A DNA stretch of 41,262 bases. Source: Candidatus Babelota bacterium (GTDB taxonomy: Bacteria; Babelota; Babeliae; Babelales; Vermiphilaceae). Each line of letters begins with the position of its first letter. Position 1 is the stretch's first letter. The notes under the pieces were generated by a model, which was given only the letters and a program-made list of their open reading frames with translations, did not search any database and had not been told where the DNA came from. This document shows positions 24,720 through 35,198 of this stretch, piece by piece. Both the position numbers and the translations under genes were made by a program. The DNA lies in assembly GCA_003963225.1 (NCBI GenBank), contig RXKB01000065.1, forward strand, positions 1 through 41,262, read 5' to 3'.

Positions 24720-26386
24720 TGTCCTACCGTTCAGCAAAGAACATCACACCAGAGGCACCATTTAGCCTATGATACGTAGATAATAGTACACCGCTTTATA
24801 TGAAAGACGGAATGAGTCCGTATCTTCGTAATGCTCGTCTGGACTGACAATCTATTGTAATACGTCCGTGACACTCTCTTTTTGCTACTCTAACAGCCTG
24901 AGATTATCCAAAAGGTATATGAAGCTATCTAAGGGCTGATCCAGCAAATGACGTTCTTGTCGTCCGTCACAATAAAGACGGAGATGAAAAACTCGTAACT
25001 ATAACAGAATCATGAACAATCACAAATATAAACACAGGAGCTAATATTACGAGTGACAATCGTATGTTCTTTCAGAATGTTGGTGATGTTATTTATTGTA
25101 TGAATGGCGTAGATTGATTCGGAAAGCTCTCAGGAACTACATACAGCGTGCCAAGTACAGGAATAGCGAGTTTTGCGCCATCATTTTCGGTGGTTTTTGG
25201 TGGTTCTCACTGGGCAAGTGGATGGAGTACAAATAGTAACAAGGTATACAAGAGTGTTGCGGATAATTATGAAGATTTTGCAAGTACAGGAAGTGATAAC
25301 GTAACTTTCCAAGAACAAGTAACAGGACTTTCAGCAAATCTTGAAGCATTATTTTATTTTACGAAGAATACAGTATCTGTAACAGGGATGTGAGATATAA
25401 CAGATACTAACGGAACACTTACATATGCAACTCGTTCTCTTAATGTAAAGGAATGAGCAACAAATAATTCATGTATAGTAGAGGCTTGAACTGCTACATA
25501 CTACCTATCTACCTCAAATAAGATTTCTAAAGTTGCTAAAGGACAAAGTATAGACGGATTCGAGGTGCTAGAACTTTCAGAAAGAAAGTACAACGGAATA
25601 TCAAATATCATGTCGACACTTGATAAAAACCAATCAAAAGCATTCGGGTATTATCTACCAAAAGAAAATCTTATCAAGTGGTTTTTTGCTACTGTAGATA
25701 GTCCTTTTAATGATGTTTGTATCGTATATGACATAATAAAAGATGCTTTTCTCATAGATAGTGGGAAAGTATTTTACGACTGAGTGTTTTTTAAATGAAA
25801 TAACTATACAGTGTCAGGATTAGAGCCGAAAGTATATCTCGATGAGTATGGACAAGACGATGAAGACTCTGGTATTGAGTTTGAATATTGGACGAAAGAA
25901 TACTATATATCAGCACCAACTTATAAAAAAATACTTTGGGAAACTAGAACACTCCTTGATATTAATGAACTTGCAAATCCAACACAAGAAATATGGATAG
26001 ATTGAGGGAAAGTAGATAGTAAGACAATATACTGAACAGATCAATTCACTTCTTACCTATGGGATAATGCTCCATGACTATGGGATGAGATAGATGCATT
26101 ATGGGATTCGTTCGGAACAACAATGCCTTGAGTATACAAAGTTAAAGACGGATGAATATGAGTTGATGCTGTAGGAATGAGTCCACTAGGCATGTCAGCA
26201 AGTTCACTTTCTACTGATGATGACTACCAAGAAATCTACATACTCAGAACAAAATGAAACTTGAATGTAAAAGGAAAAAAGATACAATTCAGGTATAAAA
26301 ATAGTTCTCTTGCTGGCAAAGTACGACTTAAAAACATAGAAATGCTTATTGAAGTATTACCATGAATAGCCTCTAACATTAATTAA
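24719..26386 (+). CDS. Tail nozzle / tubular B-like protein
   Basis: 555 aa. MSYRSAKNITPEAPFSLGYV, then NARLDGQSIVIRPGHSLFATL and repeated beta-rich segments through the length, ending in EIYILRTKGNLNVKGKKIQFRYKN. Size, beta content and position after the adaptor match podovirus tail nozzle (P22 gp10-like or T7 gp12-like) proteins. More than 20 UGA glycines. Confidence 0.65.
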
Positions 26387-26387
26387 T

Positions 26388-27368
26388 ATGACACAAACCC
26401 TTGAAACTTGATACAGAAGTACATTATCTGCTAAATTAAACGCAACAGATATAACGTGTGAAGTTGCTACAGTACCTACAGTTACAGCATGACGTATGCA
26501 CCTATATAAAGGCAATACTCATGCTTGGATTAAATATACAGGCGTTAGTGGAAATACACTCACTGGAGTTGGTTTTGTATCACAGACTGCTGATCCTGCA
26601 ACTACAGTAACAGGTACTACTTTCCCTGCATGAACAAGTATAGAGTTAGTTAGTATGCACGACCAAATGATAGATAAGCAACAGCCAACAGCAAGTTTGC
26701 AAATAGGAACAATATATGCTACTACTACAGCTCGTGATGCTGCACTATGAGGAAATGGAGTTGCTATACTCCCGTATGTAGATATATATGTTACAGCTAC
26801 AGGTCTTTACTATAATTATAATCTTTCAACAAATCAATGGGAGACTGTCGATACTTGAACTACAGTAGGTAACGCAAGTACAACCGCTGCAGGAATAGTC
26901 GAAATGGCTACTACAACAGAAGTAAACGCATGAACTGGTACAGGCGGAACATGAGCGCAACTTGTAGTATGACCTGATACGCTTAAAGTAAAAACAGATA
27001 GCATACTATCTTCACTTGCAAATGATGTAAGGCTAAATCAAACAGAAACGGCTACATGAGCAGGCACTGGCGCTCCAGTTACATATTACTCTACATGAGT
27101 TCTTATGCCAAGATTTGGATGAGTAACACTTACTTGTACTTCTAGCTCGTGAAATACAGTAACATGATGAGTCGAAACATCTGTAGATTGAGTTTCAGGG
27201 TGGACTTCTACTGGATACGGGGTAACTGTAAATAATTGATGAGCTGGCTCAATAACATCAGCGCCAATATATGTTCCTATTAAATGAGGTATATATGTAA
27301 GAGTAAGTACATCTACTGATGCAACATGAGCAACAACAGCAACTACTAACTGAATATTATTCTATTAA
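26388..27368 (+). CDS. Virion surface or tail-associated protein
   Basis: 326 aa, MTQTLETGYRSTLSAKLNAT. Rich in Thr, Ala and Gly with many beta-prone segments; VGNASTTAAGIVEMATTTEVNAGT is a motif common in phage tail fibre-like proteins. Could be a second fibre or spike base. Confidence 0.6.
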
Positions 27369-27371
27369 AAT

Positions 27372-29927
27372 ATGCCAACACTCCAAGAACTACAGGCAGA
27401 GGAAGAGAACAAGAGACTTGCAAAGGTAACTCCTCAATCTCCAACTTCTCCAACACTACCAACTCAGGCAATACCAATGCCAAGCTCTACCCCTAGTACA
27501 ACTCCTACTATGGGTATTGTTCCGAAAGCACCAGTTGCAACACCTGAAACTCCTGAAACTCCTACAGAAAAACCACTTTCTACATTCAATCAAAATACAG
27601 CAGGGCAGGATGTACAGTTTAGACAGACATATAGGCAGTCTATGGAAGCTCCAAAGACAGAAGCACCAGTTACTACACCAACAACTCCAACGTCTCCTAC
27701 AGGGCTATCAGGAGCAGAATTACAAGCATATAATCAGCTCACACCAGTAGAGCAAGAGACATATCAGAAACTCGCTACACAAGGCGTAAAGGCACAGACT
27801 GACTATCTTACAAAGGCAAAGGCAAATATGGAGTTTAGCCAAAGTCAGCAGGATAAAAAAATTAAGATGCAAGCGAATGAGAATGCTATTTATGAGATAC
27901 AGAGTCAAGAGAATCTTGCACAAGCTAAAAAGAGCTTAGATAATCTAAAACAAAACATCGGATTTATAGGAATGTGAGGTCAGCCATGAAAGAGTATGGC
28001 TAAAATGGATGCTATTAGTAATCAGGTAGCAACAGCAGAGAAGACATATAACAATATCCTAGAGGTAGATAGACTCACAAAAGAAAATCGTGCTCTCGGG
28101 CAAGAGGCAAATGTCGAAGTATTTACTCGTCAGATGAAACTCCTCCAAGATGACCTAGATAGCAAGGTAAACAAGTCTATACAAGGTGCATTAAACCAGT
28201 TTAATAGTGCAGAACTCGAATGAAAACTTGATACAATACCTGAAATCGAGGCTTTTCAACAGCAACTCTATGCACAGCTTGACGGTGACCTTTCATCTAT
28301 TATGGATACGAATATAGAAGCTCGTAAGTTCCTCATCGAACGCTATGATAAACTCGCAGAGAGTCAAAAAGAACAGATGCAGGCACAGGAAGAGGCAAAA
28401 GTAGAACGAGAAAAGAACGCGAACACACTCAATAAAGATATGTCAAATGCTCTCGGGTATTTCGTAAACAATAACTGAGAGGCTTTAGTAGATCAAACAA
28501 CAGGACAGAGAATAGTCGTACCTCCTGAGACTACTACAAACTATGATGCAAGTACAGGACAGATGATACTCATGACTAAAAACAGAGACGGAAGTATATG
28601 AGTACAGATAAAGCAGGTAGGAAGTGGAAAACCAACCGCTCCTGAATGGAAACAAGATACGAGTGGAAACTGGTACAATGCTAGTTCTCCAGTAAATCCA
28701 GTTCTTCAAACTTCTGTATGAGGTGCTACATGAGACCTCCGCTCTCTTGCTCCACAATTCCCATGACAAGCGTGGGCAAAGAATAACAATCCAGCGTGAA
28801 TCACATGGAATGCAAACTTTGACAAGTGAACTGGTACAGCATGATTACTAAATCAGGCAGGAATACAATACTCTAAGGGTACGCCACGCCCAGCAAATGA
28901 AGGTGGAAATTATGTTACTTTCAACACTATAGAAGACGGACTCCGCGCACAGCAGATAATGATGACTCAGACTTACGGAAACTCTACAGTATGACAAATG
29001 CTTTCATCATGGGTAGGGACAAGTGAGTGACCAAACTATGCAAAACAAGTTGCAGCAATGGCAGGAGTAAATCCAAATACTCCAGTGTCACAACTTTCAC
29101 CTGAACAGCTTTCTACACTTCAAATGGCTAAAATTCAAAAGGAAAGCCCTTGACTTGCTAAGTTACTACAATGAGGAACACCAAAAGTAGAGCCTACAGA
29201 TTATGATGAAACTGATATAATGGTATGGAATGGAATGACTGCTACAGATAAAAAGAAAATGCAGAACGACCCTAGATATAAAAAATTTGTAACAGAATCA
29301 AATGCTATATTCAAGGATAAAAAATCTAGTATGGAAGATATAATGGCATATTCTTCTTGATATAAGCCTATGTGAGACTCTGAAAGTAAATCTCTTGATA
29401 AATTTACACAAGCCCTCGGACAAGTAGAATGAATACAGCAGCAAATAAATGATATGAAGACTTGACCAATACTTTGAAGACTTCGAGCAATGAATCCGTA
29501 TGATGCAGATGCACAGACACTTAAAGCCCAGCTACAGTCTCTTATACCAAATCTTGCTCGTGGTGTATATGGTGAGGTTTGAGTACTTACAGACAGCGAC
29601 ATACGCCTCTATTCTGAAACTGTACCAAATCTAAAGGCTACAGAAGATGTAAATAAGGCAATTCTTGCAATGACACTACAAACAATGTGAAACGGTTATA
29701 AATCACAACTTCGTCAACTTGCAAGCAGTAAAAATGATGTATCATGAATGGCGTGACTTTACTATCAATACATGGATGCGGTAAACTGACTCCGTGCAGA
29801 AATAGGTATGCCACCAATACAAGAAGAGCCTAGCAAGGCGCAAAAAGAAGAGAACGTAAAAGTAGCAAAGGATAAATTTAGTCAACTTGGTGTTTCTCTT
29901 ACAGATATTCTCTCTAAACTCCCTTAA
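27372..29927 (+). CDS. Large internal virion protein with lysozyme-like NNPAGI domain
   Basis: 851 aa. Residues 1-115 are Pro/Thr-rich and probably disordered. A long helical region follows. Residues about 475-590 contain KNNNPAGITWNANF, EGGNYVTFNTIEDGLRAQ, QMLSSWVGTSEGPNYAKQVA and QLSPEQLSTL, the pattern of NNPGN-type phage virion peptidoglycan-degrading domains. It would be ejected ahead of the DNA and open the cell wall. A helical C-terminus follows. It is read through many UGA codons. Confidence 0.7.
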
Positions 29928-29929
29928 AT

Positions 29930-32314
29930 ATGGAAATTAAAAATCTACTGAATCCACAAGCACAAAAATCACTCTCTGGAGCTTATCAGTGAATTAAAAA
30001 AAAGGTAAAGCCTCTTACAGATATATGAACAGACCTCTACAATAAAAATGTAGAGGCTATTCAGCCAGCAGTATCACAAGTGAAAGGGGCTATAAATACA
30101 TGATTTGTAGAGCCAATAATGAAGCCAATACAAGAAGCACAGCAGAAAAGTCAGGCAATAGGAGAAATCAATACATTTTTTACTGATGCAGGCATAACAC
30201 TAGACGATATTAAAGCTCTTGCAGAAGATGAATGAGTAGATTTTAACGAGGTAATGGCTAAGTTCAAAAAGAACGGAATAAAAGTGCAGTGAATGGATGA
30301 GATAGTAGCAAAGGAACAAGAAGCAATGAAGATGCAGGCAGAGCAACAATCAAAATGAATACTTTGAAGTGATGCAAATAGAAGTGGGTTTTTACAACAG
30401 GTTGCATGAGTATATGCTGATGTAACAGGTGGTGCAGTTTCAGAAGTACCAAAGTTCTTGTGAAATACTGCACAATTCTTGTGAAAGGCAAGTACATATA
30501 TGCCATGATCAGTTATATGAGCATGAATAAAATCAGCATTCAGTGATAAGACTTATTCACAGGTAAGAGACGAGCAAAAGAGTCAGTTTAATGTTGCATG
30601 AGAATTGTGACAAAAAGGTAAAGAACTTGTACAATCTACATGACTTTACGACCCAACTACAACAAGTGCAAAAGTATGAGAAGTTGGTACTCAAATTGCT
30701 GGTTCACTTGTATGACCTAATAAGGTGGGGATATTAAAACAATGAGCAAAAGCATTATGAGTATGAAAAAAACTCGCTACATGAGCAAAAATAGGCGATA
30801 TTGCATTAGAATGAGCTCTTGCAGGTGCTAAGTTTGACGTATGAACCAAGGCTGAAATTACTCCTCAAAGTGTAGCACTATGAGCAGTAGGTAATGTATG
30901 ACTTGCAGGAGCGCTAAAGTGAGCAGGGAAAGCATATCAAGGAATAACTCGCAGACTTCCTGCTTCTCTTACTCTTGGTGGACTTATAAACCCATGAAAA
31001 TTAGATGTAGTTAAAAAATCACTGCAAGTCGATGAAGGTATTGCAACACCAGAGGATGTAGGAAAATGGATACTTGATAGAGTAAAGCCATGAAACAAGC
31101 AAGAAATAGCAGAACAACTTATGCAGCACGCAGAAAAAACAAAATGAGCAGTAGATGAATCTCTTGCATCTATACCTACATATTTTAAGAACCCCGAGGC
31201 AAAAAAAGCACTATTGCAAATTAGAAATGAATTAGAGTGAACGACAGGACTAGAGGGTAGGCTATCACAAATTGATGAACTACTTGCAAAACCTGATTAC
31301 ACACTCTCTGAACTTAACGCAATAAAAAGGGAACTAGATAATATGTATAATCTTTACACAAAAACAGGTGACCCGACAGCATGATTGAAAGCAGAATGAC
31401 TCCGAAATGTAAGAGCAAATATGCGTAAGTTTATCGAAGATGAAGCTGAAAAGTATGGTGTAAATATCCGAAAGTTAAACAATGAAACTGCAACAGCTCG
31501 TGGGCTTGCAGATTGAATACTTAGGAAAGACAGCTCTGATTGAGTCAGGGAGCTTTTGACTGCATTTGCTCCAAGTGGTGCATGAGCGGTATTTTGAGCA
31601 TGACAAGCCATGGTAAGATGAGAAGACCCGCTCACAGTTCTTCGAGATGCTATGATATGAGCAGTAGCTACCAAAATAGGAACAAGTACAGCAGTGAGAA
31701 CAAGAATTGCTAGTGCATTAAATAGGCTTGCTCCTAAAGACCTCACTGCATTAGAGAATTATATCCGAAGTGGTGGAAAAGATGCAATAGGAAAAAAAGT
31801 GGCTGAAAATGTAATCAAAGAATGACGTGCTTTACCTGCAAAAACACTCACAAAAGATGCTGATTTTGCAAAACCGACACAAAAGAGTATAATTACTCCA
31901 CAGACTATGGAAAAATGAATAATCCAAGAGTCTAAAAAAGGTTTATCTTCTAAAGTAAAACGACCAAATGGTAATACTAACAACACTACTAGTAATCCTA
32001 GTAACATACCTGTATGATCTAAAAAAGTACAAGAATCATCTGCCAAAGTAACCCCTCAAAAGACAATAGTAAAACCTAAAGAGGCTACTACATGAAATTT
32101 TCCTACCAAGATAATTGATATTGCTAAGAAAAGCAAATCAGTAGACGAATTTATTGTAAATCTAAAAGATGAATTAAATAATAGCTACCAATTAAGAGAT
32201 GCTATAAGGGAATATAGAGATTCATGATGAAAAGATATGTGATACGAAGAGTTATTTAAATTTGCAAAATGAAATTCTAAATGACAAAAATGGGATAATA
32301 AAATCAGAAAATAA
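29930..32314 (+). CDS. Second large internal virion / ejection protein
   Basis: 794 aa, MEIKNLLNPQAQKSLSGAYQ. Helical, with several Gly/Ala-rich hydrophobic stretches (ATGAKIGDIALEGALAGAKF; QSVALGAVGNVGLAGAL) that resemble membrane-active parts of ejection proteins. The basic Ser/Asn/Pro-rich tail is likely disordered. Starts 2 nt after the 851-aa protein. Function by position and composition. Confidence 0.55.
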
Positions 32315-32380
32315 CTCCTAACCTATACTCCTATGCCTTGCAAATCTAAAAAGAAAAAATAATCCCCTAATTCCCCCAAT

Positions 32381-34000
32381 ATGGAACTCAAAGAACGTGT
32401 ACAACTACTAGCAAAGGCTAAAAAAGAGCCTAAATTACAGGAAATAGAGATAGAGATGTGTAAAAGAGACCCGATATACTTTTTCAACACCTATCTCTAT
32501 ACTGATAAAAACAAGACCCTTTTTAGTGACGATACTCCTGATGTAATACCTTTTATACTATTCCCTTTTCAAGAGGAATATATTACAGAAGTATGGAAAA
32601 GTATCACACAGGCAAATATTCCAGTACAAGAGCGAGACCCGAACGAACTTACAAACGTATTTATCGAAAAATCACGCCAAATGTGATTATCATGGCTCAC
32701 TTGTGGGCTTTTTCTCTATGGATTCTTATTTCACCACCACAAGTACACAATAATCTCTCGTACCGCTGATGAAGTGGATAAACTCGGTGATATGGACTCA
32801 ATGTTTGAGAAGATTCGCTTCATGATACGAAATCTACCAACATGGATGCTTCCTAAGTGATTCTCTCGTGAGATGAGTAAGGATAGAACAAATGCGTACA
32901 TGAATATATCAGACCCGAACACTCAAGCAAGTATTACAGGGAAAACCGCAAACCCTGATGCTGGACGATGAGGAACTCGAAACGCTATCTTTATGGATGA
33001 GATGGCTTTTATGCAACACGCAAATGCTATCAATAAGGCGGCAACCTCAAATACCTCGTGTGTAATCTATAACAGCACACCTAATGGGGAAGGCAACGAA
33101 TTCTACAGAATGCGTAAGCTCACTATGGAAAGACGAGCACCTGACGGAACTATTTTAAAGCCAGAAATAAAAGGACTTCGCTATCACTGGAGTGAACACC
33201 CTATGTATGACCAAACATGGTATCAGAACAAGATTAAGGGTAAGAGTAAGGAAACCATAGCACAAGAGTATGAAATATCGTACAATACAGCGATTGTATG
33301 ACGCGTATATCCTGAGTTTACTCAAGATGCTATGGTACTTTTATACGACCATACAAAACCATTATATATATCAATAGACAATAGCCATGGTGGCTCTGAT
33401 CCAAATGCAGTAATCGTGATGCAACCAGATGGGGTCTATTGGAATATCATTGACTATATAGAGTATAATTCTACTCCAGAAGATAGTGCGTGGTTTCTCA
33501 AATGAGAACCAAAAATGATGCTTACTGATGCAATGTCTAATTTTCTTGCAAGGTACAAAACATATAACTATACAAGGGCAACATTTATTGCTGACCCGTA
33601 TGATACAAAAGTAGCAATGGGAAATTCTACCATTTTAGATGACTATAGGAAAGTAGGGATAAATCTCTTATTGCCACAGGAAAGAAATAAACAGGAACAG
33701 ATAATGAAAACTAGGACTAATATCTATAGGATACGATATAATGATAACTGTCTTGATTTTGCTTCCGCAATAATGAACGCAAAATATCCTGAAAGAAGCG
33801 AAACTTCACAGGCTACATGAATAATAAATAAGCCGATTCATGATTTTACAAGCCACGCTCGTACAGCTTTAGAGTACCTTGTAACATACTTGCTCGAAAA
33901 CCCTATAACAAATAAACCAAGAGTTGCAGAAGATACTAGACCAAGAAGGGATATGATAACTTGAGCCTTAATATATCCTAATCAGCGTACTTCCAGATAA
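32381..34000 (+). CDS. Terminase large subunit
   Basis: 539 aa. ATPase landmarks: EKSRQMGLSWLT (Walker A, residues about 97-108, Gly by UGA), AIFMDEMAF (Walker B with catalytic Glu, about 202-210), IYNSTPNGEGNEF (coupling motif). Nuclease landmarks: SIDNSHGGSDPNAV, TFIADPYDTK and HARTALEYL. It packages DNA into the procapsid and cuts it. A nine-codon basic frame (32334-32363) lies just upstream. The last 23 bases overlap, on the other strand, an endonuclease fragment. Confidence 0.92.
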
Positions 34001-34121
34001 ATCATCAAGCCGTTTTTTGTCTTCATAAGCATACTTGAGAAATTCTTGAGTGACTTACTCATGTTTCCCTTTCAGCCTCGCTTAATCATCAAAAAGTACC
34101 TATAAAAACTCATAATTTATA
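33978..34121 (-). pseudogene. C-terminal NUMOD1 half of a split homing endonuclease
   Basis: Minus strand, YKLGVFIGTFGGLSEAERET, then GVSHSRISQVCLGRQKTAGGFIWKYAD and TAG. This is a textbook NUMOD1 tail. Four UGA glycines are needed to keep the frame. It lies downstream, on the same strand, of the N-terminal half at 34491-35000, with about 440 bp of unrelated sequence between them. Its end overlaps the 3' end of the terminase gene. Confidence 0.78.
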
Positions 34122-34389
34122 AATTGAAGTGGCCCAAAAGGGCCTTTTCTTTCTTCGCATACAACCAATCATCAAGGGGTTTATGGTTCATATGCTCTAA
34201 ATACGTTTCGACAAAATCAAAAGCATCTCACAAGTGTTCGCAAATATACTCTGTCATTGTATCAATTAATTCAACCTTATAATCATTAGGACTGCCAATC
34301 AAAAATCAAAAAATCTCCTCCAGAAATTGGGGAGATATTTTTAAAAAAGACTTTTGTATACTACGACTTGTTATATTAAGCAGATTCAT
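34117..34389 (-). CDS. 90-aa protein inside the split endonuclease gene
   Basis: Minus strand, MNLLNITSRSIQKSFLKISP, then QFLEEIFGFLIGSPNDYKVE and an acidic helical C-terminus (YICEHLGDAFDFVETYLEHM). Two UGA glycines are needed. It has an inverted repeat at its promoter and faces away from a small RNA gene. Function unknown; a regulator, immunity or toxin-antitoxin type component is possible but only inferred from layout. Confidence 0.6.
34131..34148 (+). terminator. Intrinsic terminator after the terminase gene
   Basis: GGCCC (34131-34135) with GGGCC (34140-34144), AAAA loop, then TTTT. On the plus strand it can end the virion operon; it overlaps the 3' end of the minus-strand gene. Confidence 0.72.
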
Positions 34390-34396
34390 ATCTTTT

Positions 34397-34458
34397 AGTA
34401 TAAATTACTTATACTAAGTAATCCTTTGTCAATCAATATTTAAGCATACTTAAGCATT
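34397..34458. promoter_or_regulatory. Operator-like repeats between divergent promoters
   Basis: An inverted repeat TAGTATA/TATACTA (34397-34417) covers the likely -10 of the minus-strand gene (TTGATT, 17 nt, TATAAG on that strand). Two direct repeats TTAAGCAT (34440-34447 and 34450-34457) lie next to the plus-strand -35. A shared regulator is likely. Confidence 0.5.
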
Positions 34459-34462
34459 TTAT

Positions 34463-34490
34463 TTGATTTTTTATAAAATCGTAGTAATAT
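34463..34490 (+). promoter_or_regulatory. Promoter of a short terminated RNA
   Basis: TTGATT (34463-34468), 16 nt, TAATAT (34485-34490). Confidence 0.6.
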
Positions 34491-35000
34491 CTAATTACAC
34501 CCGGTGAGTAATCCTCACCCCTGAATGTCTCCAGCAATGGGGGCATTTGTTTTTTTATTATCTTTTCAAAATTTTCATAATGATGGATTATTTTCAAAAA
34601 ATGATTTATTCAATCATAACCTAAATGATTCCCTGTTATTATGGGCTTTTGTACACCACTCTAAATTTTCTATAGAGTTATTTATCTTATTTCAGTCAAT
34701 ATGATTTATACACTCTAAATTGTGTTTATTTTCTATAAATGCACTGGCGATAATCCTATGGATATACTTATCTACTGAAAATCAGTTTTTTGCAAGTCAT
34801 ACTTTATAATATCAATTTTTTAATGATGTTTTTAATATTTGCTCTATTTTATATACAAATCAAGATTGTTTAGCGAGACTTTTTACTCTTCCTAAATTGC
34901 TTACCTCATACAGTCCCTCATACCCGACTACTGGCTTCCAAATTTCCTTTTTAGACAATCTCTCTTGTCGATACCATTCCTTCCATTGTAGGCGATTCAT
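34491..35000 (-). pseudogene. N-terminal half of a split NUMOD4-HNH homing endonuclease
   Basis: Minus strand, 169 aa. The NUMOD4 part (KEIWKPVVGYEGLYEVSNLGRVKS) and HNH_3 core (YIHRIIASAFI, CINHIDGNKINNSIENLEWCTKAHNN) are complete. Homology ends at SLGKFGKDN (near 34555), and the last 20 or so residues are read from the inserted small-RNA unit. The missing NUMOD1 tail lies at 33978-34121. The nuclease core might still work. RNA copy 7 precedes it. Related to the gene at 7810. Confidence 0.82.
34497..34556 (+). ncRNA. Small RNA of about 60 nt
   Basis: The predicted transcript has hairpin GGTGAG/CTCACC (34503-34519) and a terminator hairpin TGTCTCC/GGGGGCA (34526-34545) followed by TTTGTTTTTTT. 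No ORF. It runs antisense to the altered 3' end of the minus-strand endonuclease half. Confidence 0.6.
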
Positions 35001-35011
35001 AAATAAAAAAT

Positions 35012-35091
35012 ATCCCCTTATTTCTGCCCGCTTTAGTTACTACACTAGACGGACAAAAATAAAAGGACAATATAAAGTAAACTAGTGTAGT
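35012..35091 (-). ncRNA. Interlocked RNA element, copy 7 (minus strand)
   Basis: In plus coordinates: A 35082-35091, B 35076-35084, C 35050-35068, A' 35039-35048, B' 35034-35041, C' 35012-35030. A:A' is 10 perfect bp (ACTACACTAG with CTAGTGTAGT). B:B' is the weakest, 8 bp with one bulge, and B overlaps A. C:C' is 19 bp with several GU. A' and B' share AGT. ATTTTTTATTT follows and the ATG is at 35000. Confidence 0.78.
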
Positions 35092-35097
35092 GAAGCG

Positions 35098-35125
35098 ATT
35101 ATACTCATAATCTTCCTAAATACAA
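35098..35125 (-). promoter_or_regulatory. Promoter of interlocked RNA copy 7
   Basis: Minus strand TTGTAT (35125-35120), 16 nt, TATAAT (35103-35098); arm A starts seven bases on. Back to back with the portal promoter. Confidence 0.7.
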
Positions 35126-35131
35126 ATAATT

Positions 35132-35158
35132 TTGATTTTCTAATAATTCGTATATAAT
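35132..35158 (+). promoter_or_regulatory. Promoter of the portal operon
   Basis: TTGATT (35132-35137), 15 nt, TATAAT (35153-35158). The leader contains ATCCCCCGAC (35170-35179), complementary to the loop of the RNA at 37309. Confidence 0.75.
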
Positions 35159-35198
35159 AAAAACAAATAATCCCCCGACTATTCATAACCTATATACT

